This document shows, piece after piece, positions 32,875 through 44,204 of a DNA stretch of 64,000 nt. A program made the translations under genes and the position numbers. The DNA lies in NCBI RefSeq assembly GCF_905404315.1, contig NC_066292.1, positions 12,648,001 through 12,712,000 on the forward strand. The letters are read 5' to 3'. Source of the DNA: Leptidea sinapis. Taxonomy: Eukaryota; Arthropoda; Insecta; Lepidoptera; Pieridae. Positions within the stretch are counted from its first letter, which is position 1, and each line of letters opens with the position of its first letter. Below the pieces are notes generated by a model, which saw only the letters and a program-made list of their open reading frames with translations, did no database searches and was not told the DNA's origin.

Positions 32875-34135
32875 AATGTGTTCAAAACAAATGTATTATG
32901 ATATTCAAAAGAATTGTTAAAAGACGTTTATACGGTAAATTTTACTGGTAACTCCAGTTGTCCAAATAACACACAACCTTTTCCAATAAATCCAGGAAAT
33001 CCTCGTGTTCCTGTTGATTGCCGCCATGAGATCATAGTGATTTCTTCGTTAAGTGTCCCACGAAATACATTAATGTGGTTTGCCAGCACTCCCAGGTGAA
33101 TATAGAAGAACTCAGGATGTTGCAGAAGAGGTGAGTACCGGCTACTTCCTTTATTCCAATGATTCCTGTTCTGTTCACTTGAGTCCCCCTTTATAAATAC
33201 AGTCCACTTTAAATTTCCTGGTGCTAGTAAGTAACTAGTTACTTTAACATAAATAACTTTCTTAAAAATATCACAGATTGGTAATGGGGCGATCAGCTAT
33301 GCGTCAGGCTATTTAAATTATAAATTTGGTTGTATAGATATTTTCTTGAAAAAAACGAAGCCCGCTGAGTTTCTTGCGCCCATTGGACTGGACTGTACTG
33401 GGGGTACCACAAGGGTCTATTCTTGGACCCTTCCTCTTCCTAATTTATATAAATGACCTACCTAACCTTGTAGAAAAAAAACACAAGGTGGTATTGTTTG
33501 CGGATGACACTTCACTTATATTCAAAGTGAAACGAAGCCAAGTTTTGTATGACGAAGTAAACAATGCTCTATCTGACATCGTGTACTGGTTTAGTTTAAT
33601 CATAAAACCAAATATATTAAATTCACCGCGCCAAATGTCAAAAATGTAGATGCGAATATTTTATTAAATGGAGAGGTGGTAAAACCAGTGGAATCTGCTA
33701 TATTTCTTGGCATTACTCTTGATTCAATTGCAGTGGGGCCCCCATATTGAAGGATTGGCGAATAGACTTAGTTCTGCAGCATATGCGGTTAAGAAAATTA
33801 GACGGTTAACTGACATAGATACGGCGAGATTAGTATACTTTAGTTATTTTCATAGTATTATGTCCCATAGGACATACCATAGTATATTTTTATGGGGCAG
33901 TGCGGCCGATATTAATACTATCTTTGTCAGGTCTGAGGCAGTCTCTTTTGAATGGGTGCTAGATTTTGACGTTCAATAAGTGATTTGAAATCCTATTTTG
34001 AATAAAAATATTTGAATTTGAATTTGAAATTTGAACAATCTTCTCAAGTCTGAGGTATTAATTTCGGAATGGGGGTTGGTTTTTCGCTTTCAATAAGTGA
34101 TTTCATATTCTAATTAGAATAAATATATTGAAATA
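32875..34135 (+). mobile_element. Cluster of CR1 fragments
   Basis: Pieces in order: 32880-32945 (ORF2 C-terminal codons, FKRIVKRRLYG); 33225-33370 (the continuing C-terminus and 3' UTR); 33371-33935 (an RT segment with VPQGSILGPFLF, LFADDTSLIF, HIEGLANRLSSAAYAV and ARLVYFSYFHSIM, related to the RT at 23187-25181); and 33936-34015 and 34030-34135 (3'-UTR tails ending in TTTGAATTTGAA-like repeats). All are truncated or frameshifted. Confidence 0.75.
32946..33224. other. Unidentified block splitting a CR1 tail
   Basis: It separates two pieces of one CR1 ORF2 end. The 61-codon plus-strand frame 32914-33099 (PFPINPGNPRVPVDC) gives no family I can name. It is likely a fragment of an unrecognised repeat. 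Confidence 0.4.
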
Positions 34136-34139
34136 TGAT

Positions 34140-34980
34140 TTTGTGAAAAGTTATAATATAATGTATCTGTGACCCAAACGAAAGTACCGACTGATATGTC
34201 ACTTCTTTTTAATGCTAATTGTAAGTGGTATTAGGAAGACAAGGGATACGTGTTACCCTTTGGGGTCACCGGATAATTTGTGAACTATGCTATAACTCAA
34301 TATAATTTATGAAGTTTCATTCAGGCGTTTGAAGATCATATTATTAGATAATGGTATACCTACAAAAGATTTTGTACCCCGGTGTTATTATAATAGATTT
34401 GTTTAGCTTGAGCTAATTCTGCAGCATTCAGTACTCTAAGGAATACCCACCCGATACTGTGTGGGTGTTATCTTTACGCGCGATTGAAGTAAAAATTTTT
34501 TGACCTTCACTTTTAAAACAATTTAACTTATAATAAATATCATGTCATAATTTAAACAAAACACTTTTTGAAATTGTATCTGTGTTTTTTAATTAGAGTT
34601 TTGCGTAAAAGTTCCATTTATTGGTTCTTGTAGAGACTGCCGATGAAGTGAAAACATATAACTTATAGTTTTGAAATTTAAAAAAAATTATAATGTTTAA
34701 AAACAATAAAATTATAAATTTCAACATATTTTTAAAACCAATTTTTCCATTATATATTAGTCAAACAAAAACACTCTCTCAACAATGCAAACTCAACTTT
34801 TCACTAAATCCATTCAATTTCACTTAAAAGATAAACACAGCACTAATGTTGCATAATACGTCAGCTGTATAGCTACAGATATACTACTGTAAGCATTTCG
34901 TTGACGCGAACTCACGAGATTTCACCCATCCAAAAAGTGTCTAAATGTATATGTCGCCGCAGCGATTATTCGAGTGTAGT
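34140..34980. other. No recognisable gene
   Basis: AT-rich, no coding or known repeat signal. Confidence 0.45.
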
Positions 34981-34984
34981 AGTG

Positions 34985-35345
34985 TACGTCATATTCACTA
35001 AAAATCATAGAATAAAAAAAATTAACAAAAAACAACATAAATATAATGTGCAGTAAAAAGTATAAAAATAATTGCTTATTTTATACAATCTAATTAATTA
35101 ATCTAATTCTAGTTACGATTATTGTTATTTTTGGAATCGGTGTCCTTCCGCCGCGACCCGCTCTCGCCTCTCGCTTCCTCACGACTCAAGCACATCTCAC
35201 CTATAACTATGTATGTAGTAACAAACCTATCTTGGATGACATAGAATTATCAAAATCGGTTCACCCAGTCGAAAGTTTTGAGGTAACAAACAAAAAAAAG
35301 AACATACCGACGAATTGAGAACCTCCACTTTTTTTGAAGTCGGTT
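34985..35345 (+). repeat. Interspersed repeat, copy of the family at 39375-39735
   Basis: It shares TTCACTAAAAATCATAGAAT, GGAATCGGTGTCCTTCCGCC and AACTATGTATGTAGTAACAA with the copy near 39.4 kb. The inverted terminus seen there is mostly missing on the left. The right end instead carries AGTTTTGAGGTAACAAAC and TTTTTGAAGTCGGTTAAAAA, a separate repeat end that recurs at 35555-35632. Confidence 0.7.
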
Positions 35346-35349
35346 AAAA

Positions 35350-35632
35350 ATATGGCTTCGCTTGTGATAGCATAATTGGAATACAGTTATAAGGAATGTA
35401 GCTGGATTGAATCCAAACCCTGCCATTCTTATTATCTAAATCCACTTTTCTAGCAAATTTAAGACATTTATGGTTTTCTCATGGATGCCATTGTCAGATC
35501 TGGACCAAATTACAATGGGACCACACGGGAAACACCAGATTTCAAATAAAAAAAGTTTTGAGGTAACAAACATGAAAAAAAAACATACCGATGAATTGAG
35601 AACCTCCTCCTTTTTTGAAGTCGGTTAAAAAT
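35350..35632 (+). repeat. Repeat fragments (SINE-like piece plus GAAGTCGGTT end)
   Basis: 35350-35520 contains TTATGGTTTTCTCATGGATG and CAATGGGACCACACGGGAAA, a sequence I recognise as a common lepidopteran repeat without a firm name. 35555-35632 duplicates the right end of the repeat at 34985-35345. Confidence 0.5.
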
Positions 35633-35639
35633 ACATACC

Positions 35640-36205
35640 ATAATATAATATAATAGCAGGCACTATTACTACAAACTTTAAAGCAAGGGCCTTATTCAAT
35701 TCTGGTCTCATTGAACAATTCATTCGTTTCAACATTCAAACACAAGAGGGTTAAAGATAACCCTCATTTTCCTTTTATGCTATATTTCAATTTCTATTAT
35801 TTTCAATCATGTACATTATTTTAATTTTAATGTATCATTTAAGTAATTCTTTTATAATTTTATTTTTTATTTTATTCAGAAAAACTGTTATGTACCTTTG
35901 ATAATATAGAACTGTTTAAATTACAACATGAAGAATCTAATGTTATTGAAATATTTAAAATCAAATTTCAATTTCGATATTAATTAAATAGTATACGAAT
36001 AGCAATAAAACACGACCAAATTATTTGCATTCCTTGGAAATTTTGATTTAGAAAATGTTCGGTATGAATAATATTCCTGACTGTATGACGTAGTACGGTT
36101 ACAAATAAAAATGTCATAAAGATATTATGTTATCTATCTATGTATCTATTCCTTTCTGCCATTCTATCATATATTGCATCTAAGTGTACCTATCAAAATC
36201 ATTAT
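35640..36205. other. No recognisable gene
   Basis: AT-rich, nothing recognised. Confidence 0.45.
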
Positions 36206-36209
36206 CATC

Positions 36210-36640
36210 ATTTCAGTCGGAAGAGCCTCCCCCAAAGATCGCCATGACGATTGAGCCAGCGCTGCCCTCATCCAGCCTATTCCGACGATCTTGACCATAT
36301 CGTCGGTCCATCTTGTGGAGGGCCTACCAATACTACGTCTTCCGGTACGTGGTTTCCATTCAAGGACCTTACTGCCCCAAAGGCCATCTGTACGTCAAAC
36401 TATGTGCACTGCCCACTGCCACTTCAGTTTCCCAACAATCTCGGATATATCAGTGACTTTGGTTCTCCTACGGAATTCCTCATTTCTGATTCGGTCTCGT
36501 TGGGAAACTCCGAGCATTATATTCCTCTTAAGGCCCATAGTTAGCGAACACGTCTGCGTTCCATATGTCATCGCTGGCAATATACACTGGTGTTCACACA
36601 CGGTTCGGGAAAACTCTAGCCAGTAGTTGATTCCTCAAAG
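36210..36640 (-). mobile_element. RTE-type LINE C-terminal fragment
   Basis: The minus strand encodes CILPAMTYGTQTCSLT, RNIMLGVSQRDRIRNEEFRR and TKVTDISEIVGKLKWQWAVH, then, in another frame, VGPPQDGPT. This is the post-RT end typical of RTE-clade elements. It is frameshifted and has no RT core. Confidence 0.75.
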
Positions 36641-36649
36641 TGCGAGCGA

Positions 36650-38220
36650 AGAAATTTAGGCTGTCGAATGTCAGACTACAAGATGATTCGAGTGGATACA
36701 CAGTTTTATTGAATTCACTTTATTTCATATAATTGTATTTTTACTAATGGGTAACTTATCGTAAATACATCTAACAAAAAAAAAACAATCCAGTTTGTTA
36801 TCTTAATAATGAGGCAAGTAATTAGGAGACAGTACAGTTGTACGAAGCGAATCCATTACACGACCTTACGTCGATGACGTCACATCATCGCTTTGTTACG
36901 GTGTGCAAAACAAGCATCACGAGGATATTATTATTATATAAACAACGATTTATTTTCTCAGTATTATAGATTGATGTAAAGATGTTGTGTTGATTGTGAT
37001 TGATGATGACAACTCAAAGAAAGAATTTGGTTTAAGAGAAAAAAAGTATTTATTTTTCTGGCAGAACTATTATAGCGACACAGAACAACAGAAACTACGG
37101 AACTATTAACAGCAAAAGTCAAAACATTAAAGTGAAAACTTCAAAAACAATGCTGTGATAGCAGGAAAATATCACGACCTGTACTTAACGGTAAACCGTA
37201 ATGACTCTTCAGGACGAGCGCAAGGAGGAAAGTGGAACGCACGTTCCAGCGAGGTCCTGAGTTCTCTATCGCGATAAAAATGAAGAAGAAGAAGCGTCAA
37301 AAATGCTATGTTGTGTAATCAAATGATGCAAATCAATTTTAAAAAACGAAACGAAAATGATTCGAAAAAATTTTTTAGAAATTGAATATTTCTACTCACA
37401 AAAGTGAGTATTATCGTAGTCTGTAGAACATTTGATGCATGGCTGGAAAACTTGCACCTAAAGCATAATTTAAATCTTTACTTACTTGTTCCGTACTGAA
37501 AATTTTCAAATATACAGTCAAACCGCACGCAATTCAAGTTTACCAATTTAACCTTCACTCTCCGAAAAAACCGTTAGTTTTTCTAATATTAAAAAAAAGG
37601 TATTTTTTTTTAATATTTTCAACACAGCTTTTACCAGCCAGTAATAACTTTTTTGGTTCCAAGTATCTCATTCTTGCTTTTCTTTTAACATTCGTCATAA
37701 GCATAATTCTTTTAAAAGTCACTGAACCATCAATCTAATGCAAAATAAATTCCTAGATTAAGTTATGTCTTTCTCCGTGCCGCATTGTCCTATACATTAA
37801 ACTTTGGTAGGCGAATCAAATATATCATTTCTTTAGCAACTCGACAAAATAAATTTGGCTCCAAAAAGCTTTCCCGATATAAACTTTTTGCAATTTAGAA
37901 GTTTAATATGCTTAAAAGGGAAATTGAGTTTTCCTACTTTATCCGATTTTTTAATTATTGTTTTCCATTAGGTTACGTTAGCAGTTGTTTGATCTTACAT
38001 AATTATAAAATAAAACAAATAAAACATCAAGATTGGCTATTATTTTTTTAAACAGCTCCAGGAGGATTTTTTATTTTATGTTGTACCTATAAAACGATAC
38101 GTCCCTGAGATAAATAAAACTGTACCTGCTTGGGTATACTTAACTGCAAACTTCATTCAGGTGAGGTTGATTTTACGAGATAGAGCTATATTTTTTATGC
38201 TCTTAAAATAAATACATTTC
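36650..38220. other. No recognisable gene
   Basis: AT-rich. A GC-richer patch with GATGACGTCACATC at about 36873-36886 and another at about 37175-37270 were noted, without a gene attached. Confidence 0.4.
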
Positions 38221-38224
38221 ATGT

Positions 38225-38330
38225 TCGATCAATCTGAGCGGTGCTGCATTGCAACGGATAAGGCGTATGACTCATCATCAGGTGGACGTCTTGCTCATCT
38301 TGTTACTTTTTCTCATAAAAAATTACAATA
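38225..38330 (+). mobile_element. SINE family 1, diverged 3' fragment
   Basis: CTGAGCGGTGCTGCATTGCA, GGCGTATGACTCATCATCAG and GACGTCTTGCTC match the family 3' end with many substitutions. Confidence 0.55.
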
Positions 38331-38394
38331 TATATAATGATAGTTGTATATAATTACTTGTAGTTAATTACTAAGTTAAATGGAGGATGCGTAG

Positions 38395-38965
38395 ATAAAG
38401 TAAAGCGCCGTATGGCGATACCAAGAACTGCAATGGACAAATTGAAAAATATATGGAAGAACAGAAACATTACAAAAGCCACGAAAATCCGGCTCGTCCA
38501 AAACTTGTTTTTCCCATATTTTTGTATGCTCAAGAGACGTGGACGTTGCGACAATCCGAGAAAAATAAAATTGATGCTCTGGAGATGTGGTGCTTGAGGA
38601 GAATGCTAGGAGTTTCATGGACCGAGTTTTGCACCAACGTCTCCATTCTCCAAGAACTTAGCATAAAACAGCGCCTTTTGGTGTTAATACAGAAACGAAT
38701 TCTTAAGTTCTTCGGACACGTCTCTCGGCGCGAGAGTGAGAGCATTGAGCGCCTTGTCGTTCAGGGCAAAGTGGAGTGCACGGACGGTCCCCCATGCGAT
38801 GGACCGACCAAATTAAGTCCGCTGTGGGTGGTCCTGTCCATTGAATGAGTGCACCAGCCAGCAGGGTAAACTCTCGTAGGGCGAATCACATCTGCCCAAA
38901 AAGATTTCACTTCATGATGACCACGACCGCTCTGTCAAGAGTGTAACGACGAAGAAAAATATAAT
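38395..38965 (+). mobile_element. RTE-type LINE C-terminal fragment
   Basis: Two overlapping frames encode RTAMDKLKNIWKNRNITKAT and ETWTLRQSEKNKIDALEMWC, then MLGVSWTEF, NVSILQEL, RILKFFGHVSRRE and IERLVVQGKVE. This is an RTE-like C-terminus of a subfamily different from 36210-36640. It ends near GATGACCACGACCGCTCTGT. A frameshift lies near 38470-38530. Confidence 0.8.
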
Positions 38966-38969
38966 TACT

Positions 38970-39370
38970 CTGGTTAATGTTTCCTTGCCTGATCGCGCTC
39001 CTTAAGTCTATGCGAGCCGACTTCAACTAACGTTACATACCCGAGCGTGATGGCTACATCTAATTTAATACCCACAAATAAGTGAACGAACAATAACTCC
39101 AATAAATATAATAAAAATTATAAACTATTGACACACTGTGTTTCTTAAACGGCTTAAGTCATTTCGAGCTGTTTAAACATAGTTATGGTCAAGTAATTGT
39201 CGTAATCGAATATGATGATCAATTGGACTCCTTAACGACTTACAGTAAGGGTGCGATCTGTGGCAGCATTTCTAACTGTCTGTAATCAAATTGCAAAGCA
39301 CTTACGTTCATTGCTGCATTGAAAAATTTAGTATATCATATATATATACACATATTAAGACAAATTGTTA
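38970..39370. other. No recognisable gene
   Basis: No signal recognised. Confidence 0.45.
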
Positions 39371-39374
39371 GTTA

Positions 39375-39735
39375 GTGTACTTAATATTCACTAAAAATCA
39401 TAGAATAAAAAAAAATAACAAAAAACAACCGACTTCAAAAACACTATTCCAAAACAATAGATATAATGTGTACTAAAAAGTATAAAAATAATTGCGTATT
39501 TTTATACAATTTAATTAATTAATCTAATTATAGTTACGATAAATGTTATTTTTGGAATCGGTGTCCTTCCGCCTTGACCCGCTCTCGCCTCTCGCCTCCT
39601 CACGACTCAAGCACATCTCACCTATAACTATGTATGTAGTAACAAACCTATCTTGGATGACACCGACTCCAAAAATTACAATATATCTATTGTTTTGGAA
39701 TAGTGTTTTTGAACTCGGTTGTTTTTTTGTTATTT
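39375..39735. repeat. Palindromic MITE-like repeat with about 50-bp inverted ends
   Basis: 39413-39469 and 39678-39735 are near-perfect inverted repeats (AACACTATTCCAAAACAATAGATAT-type arms, quoted in part as TTCAAAAACACTATTCC). The central 200 bp match 34985-35230. Shared sequence also extends left of the arm, to about 39375, so the true element ends may lie outside the palindrome. No coding capacity. Confidence 0.7.
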
Positions 39736-39859
39736 ATATAACATATTTTATTGTATTCGTTCCTTCTGCTCCATATTTATTCATAGCTTTGGGGTCAGAT
39801 GTAAGCCCATGCCATTTTCTTGATGCGCCTGATGAAGGGTTAGAGGAATTATGACGTGA

Positions 39860-40625
39860 TCACGCTTTCTGCTTGCCGAGTACGTTTAGATATTGTAATG
39901 TTTAACGAAAATTGCGTAATTTCATCTTAATTTTTACAGCCATTTTTAAAGCTAGAAAAATAATAGAAACACATCTCGTAGTTTCTTCAGCATTTTAAGA
40001 AAAATAAGTTCATTATCTAATAAATTGTGGAACAATATGGTAACCTCTCGCGATGCTAATGATAAGTTGATTGAAAAACAAGTGATAACTTGGATGGATG
40101 GAAACATCATCGCCGTTGAATGATATATAATTAGTTAACAACTTGATAACAAACGCCACATAGAGTCCTCTAGGAATACAATGATAGGCTGAAGTTAAAA
40201 TGAATTTAAATTATATTCGCCATGTTGCAAAAGTTGCAAAGTATATAAAACTAGTTCGCCAGTGGCTTAAATAAATTGATAATGGCGATCCATTTAACTG
40301 AAGACAGTAATAATGAATGAAGGCATTTTAAAAGACTGGTCAAATAAGTACAAAATATATGTTATAAACACATGCTACTCACATCGGGTTAACTACAATA
40401 ATAATTTAAATGTAACTTTTACACAAAACCTAATTTATAAACATAGTTCCAATAACACGCCTTTTAAAAGAGTTTTATTTAAATATGTAATTCTCGCGCT
40501 AATAAACGAAAATACGATCTTCTGCTTAATAGATATATGCTAATAGCACCTGGATAAGATCAGCTAAATGAGATATTATTTTCAATTCAAATCTGAAAAT
40601 ACACTTACCGTTGTTATTGGTTGGT
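39860..40625. other. No recognisable gene
   Basis: AT-rich, short frames only. Confidence 0.45.
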
Positions 40626-40629
40626 GTTG

Positions 40630-40678
40630 TGGTATAATCCAGCCGGCTTCCGGTGCAAAGGAGCCTCCCACTGGTAGC
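40630..40678 (-). mobile_element. SINE family 1, 5'-end fragment
   Basis: GTGCAAAGGAGCCTCCCACT on the plus strand is the reverse complement of the family start. Only about 45 bp are kept, ending just before the Helitron at 40700. Confidence 0.6.
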
Positions 40679-40699
40679 AAGAGTCTCTGTCTAGTCATA

Positions 40700-42198
40700 T
40701 CTATATATATAAAACAAAGTCGTGTTAGTTACACTATTTATAACTCAAGAACGGCTAGACCAATTTTTCTGTTGTTTGATTTTTTGGATTTCTCTTAGTC
40801 CGGAATAGGATAATAAGTAATACAATATCGAAAAAATCACGAAAAAATATTATTATAAAAAATAATTATTTTCTGATACATTTTGTATGGATTGACATTT
40901 TCATGACATCTCGAGAATAGAATAAATTCAATGAAATTTTTTGTTAGTTTCACGCTACATGAGTAATAAAATACAACTGACAGTGCACGTCATGTTATTC
41001 AAGTTGACTGGTTGGTGTGTTTGTTTCGAGTGTGCGAGTGTCTATTAGCTTATTGTGCCGATATTATCATTAACAATGTCACAACTAAGACGATCAAAAT
41101 TATTCCTGACAAAGACGTAATGCGAGTAGGATTCGAAACATTGCGAATGAAAGGACTGAAGAAAAGAACCGCGTTAGTATGGATCGACGTCGTGCTATGA
41201 ATCACAAGAGCAAAGCGTAACAGCCCGTAAAACGGATTGGCTGGCAATACGAAATCGTCCAGTAAAACCTCACAGATCAACAACTTATAGATATTTTCGA
41301 CGCACAAGAAGAAATTTATGAAGTACTGATTTGAATCGAGCAGCGTTTTGATACGATTGCAGTACTTATACTGTACCGTATTACTGCTTACATACTAGCT
41401 TTCCCATTGGGCCGATGGAAGTTGTTTGCGAGTATTCTGCGGAGAAACGCAAGAATGCCATTTTCTAGAAAACACTCAAAAATACAATGTTTGTTTCCAA
41501 ATGATCTCATTTGGGGCAAACATGTAAGAACGAGGATTTAATCCGACATTCAAGGTATTTATTTATTTACATACTTACACACAATACAGTAGAAGAATAA
41601 CATACCTAATATACTTATTCCTATGTATTGTGTATGCTAATTCTAAAAAAAGTCTTTATAAATCAGTAATACGGGTTTTGCTTTTGATATTGTAGATATA
41701 AGGACAGATTCACCATCGTATTGACTCAATGCAACCTCTCGAAGATGCACAGCTTAAATTTTTACAATTATACTTCATGGGCAACATGGAGGAATAACTT
41801 GATCGATGTCAAGAGATCAATGCAGCAATGATAATAGCAATTCTTAAGATCTGCAGCAACTACTTAATGAACATTTTGCATGTCGAGTTAGCCCGCAAAT
41901 CTTTAATTTCCGATCCGTCTCGCATTCGCCCTGACCATTCAAATCTTAAAGCCAATCCTTGAAAGTTTGTGGTCTAAATCAAGACAATCCATTTCCCATA
42001 TTCAATATATATATAAGAGATCTCCACGTATATAGTCACTCATCACGATATCTCTGGAACCACTAGAGCTAAAGACTTGAAATTTGGTAGGAATATTCTT
42101 TTCACGGAGTAGAGGTCAGCTAAGAACGGATTTTCCAAAATTCCATCCGCAAGAGTTTTTTTTATTATGAACAGAACAACGTCTGTCGGGTCAACTAG
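40700..42198 (+). mobile_element. Helitron with decayed Rep/helicase N-terminal remnant
   Basis: It starts TCTATATATATAAAACAAAG after an A (40699) and ends GTCTGTCGGGTCAACTAG before a T (42199), the Helitron end rules. The interior holds scattered frames matching the N-terminal region of Helitron proteins: IGPMEVVCEY at about 41405-41435, KYNVCFQMISFGA-like text at about 41485-41520, and HRIDSMQPLEDAQLKFLQLY then FMGNMEE at about 41713-41800. None of the Rep HUH or helicase motifs were seen. About 150 bp of unrelated sequence breaks the frame near 41550-41700. It is a decayed, deleted derivative of an autonomous Helitron. Confidence 0.75.
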
Positions 42199-42199
42199 T

Positions 42200-42655
42200 A
42201 GATAATAATATCTAAGCATTTAAAGTAGCGGTTCTAAACTTCTTTGCGATGAGACAGTGCCAATCAAGTTGAAGAACAATTTTGTTATGGAAGTATTTCT
42301 CTGTACTGCTCCATTGATCGCCATACATTGGTATGCCAATAAAACGAACTGCAGCAGATATTGCCTTGTCAGTCGATTGAACTTACAAATTGATTTATTT
42401 TGATATGAAAAATTTCTTAATGTTTGAATTCTCTGAAGATATTCATGTAACTTTGTTTCCTTGCTATATATTTAGCGGGTAGGATCATTTGTTTTATTAA
42501 TAATATATTATCGGAAAAGTTACACATAAAAGTGTTAATTTGGCATATTTAAATTTTTTAGAGACTCGAACTGCAGAAGTCCTAATTCAATGCATAATAA
42601 TATTATTATGTATTTCAAAGGTATCAACATAAATAAAATGTGATATTCATGTAAC
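42200..42655. other. No recognisable gene
   Basis: AT-rich, no signal recognised. Confidence 0.45.
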
Positions 42656-42657
42656 TG

Positions 42658-42900
42658 ACACACTTTTTTATATATTATCTTGCCCCAAACTAGTCATAGC
42701 CTGTACTATGGGTGCAAGACAACGATATGTTTAATACAACAATATACTTATTTAAACATACAAAAATACATATAAGCATCCATGACTCGGAAACAAACAT
42801 TCATTAATTCATTCATCATATAAATGATTGCACCTACCTGGATTCGAACCCGAGACCTCTAGCACAGTAGGCAGAGTCACTAACCATCATGTAACAAATT
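42658..42900 (-). mobile_element. tRNA-derived SINE, family 2, near full length
   Basis: On the minus strand it opens with a tRNA-like head: GGTTAGTGACTCTGCCTACT, then a perfect B box GGTTCGAATCC (42840-42850). A body follows with TTTGTTTCCGAGTCATGGAT, GTCTTGCACCCATAGTACAG, then GGGGCAAGATAA at the 3' end. The A box is imperfect. Copies lacking the head lie at 11085-11210 and 45590-45770. Confidence 0.75.
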
Positions 42901-42944
42901 GACAACATAAAGAAACTGTGTGATTAACGGGAGTTGCTCAATAT

Positions 42945-43480
42945 GATAAAGTTTTTTAGGAACGAAGTTCCTTATGGGACGATGCGGAGGGTTACCCTGA
43001 CCGGGAAAAATGTCCGGAACATAAGACATGAAGTTTGACAACTCTCTTCATGTACGTCGAAGCGTTGCTACGCGACAATATCTTGCTGATTATTTAATGC
43101 AACATAAATAACATAACAAATAAAATAATACATTTTATATAAAAAAGATCGTAAATCAATTGTACCCATACAAACTAAAAAATAAAACTCGTGGTAATCA
43201 TACATATAACCAAACAAAAAACACGTGTTGCTTACCTACTCGTATATGTGAAATGTTTTTATTGTTCATATAAAAAGCTGTTTCTTTGTATATTATTATT
43301 ATATATTTTTTATAAATCATTGTAAATATAATTAGGTTGATTACTTTTTAAAATTGTTTTTTTTTTTTATTAATAAAAAAATCATAATAAAAAATTATTA
43401 TACCTGAATAATTATTTTCTTAATACCTCGAACAGAACTTAAAATTAATATTTTTATTATAAGGAACTTCGTTATAGTTC
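42945..43480. repeat. Possible MITE with inverted AACGAAGTTCCTTAT ends
   Basis: AACGAAGTTCCTTAT at about 42961-42975 reappears inverted (ATAAGGAACTTCGTT) at about 43460-43474. The interior has a GC-richer block (ACCCTGACCGGGAAAAATGT) and then AT-rich DNA. No target duplication was found, so the status is tentative. Confidence 0.4.
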
Positions 43481-43483
43481 GTT

Positions 43484-43560
43484 CAGAATTTTTGAGTTTT
43501 TCAAGAATCCTGAGTGGCACTGCATTGTAAAGGGCAGGTCGTATCAATTGCCTTCATTGG
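43484..43560 (+). mobile_element. SINE family 1, 3' fragment
   Basis: TTTTCAAGAATCCTGAGTGG, CACTGCATTGTAAAGGGCAG and GTCGTATCAATTGCC match the family; the last 40 bp are missing. Confidence 0.7.
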
Positions 43561-43849
43561 TAAAGAATAACTTAATAACTAGTGAATTCAAAGTACTAGG
43601 ACAGCTTTATTAAAAAAAAATCTTAATCTTAAGATGCTGTTGCGTTTTGTATAACTGCTGAGAAGTACTTAGATATTTTCCGATACAACGCGCAGTGAGT
43701 AAAGAAACTGTATTTAATTTTGAAGAAGATAGATCTTGAAATATAATAACTGTATTGTATTGTAGTTTTTTAGTAGTTTTTTATTCTTTCAAATACGTAA
43801 CGGTGATACATTACTGGCAGGATTCAGAGGAAATACCTACTATTCGGCT

Positions 43850-44200
43850 GAGTCGATATAGTAAGTCTTTTGTGGGTTGGTATATATGCTTTTACAATAA
43901 GATATTCAAAAGAATTGTCAAGAAACGTTTATGTAGTAAAGGTTACTATAACATGAATTACTTTCTTAATGATGCCACAGATTGGGAATGGAACGACCGC
44001 TCTCAGGCTATTAAATAATAAGATTTTTTATATATATAATTTAATTATACAATATTACTTTGTAAACATATTTTTTTATGAAAAAAGCCCGCTGGGTTTG
44101 TTGCGCCCATTTTTCTCAGGCATTCTTTTTGGAATGGGGATAGTTTTTGACTTTCAATAAGTTATGTCACATCATATTTTGAATAAAAATATTTGAATGT
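43850..44200 (+). mobile_element. CR1 3'-end fragment
   Basis: The frame ending at 44018 reads FYNKIFKRIVKKRLCSKGYY then NMNYFLNDATDWEW, the CR1 ORF2 end. A deletion removes the codons between FYNK and FKRIV. The 3' UTR (GCCCGCTGGGTTTGTTGCGC) and a TTTGAATGTGAC tail follow. Confidence 0.75.
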
Positions 44201-44204
44201 GACT

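Noticed and set aside
36873..36886. CRE-type promoter element (TGACGTCA)
   Set aside because: A single palindrome with no gene downstream.
41012..41200. 62-codon host gene
   Set aside because: It lies inside the Helitron, and its region matches the decayed Rep N-terminal coding stretch in other frames.
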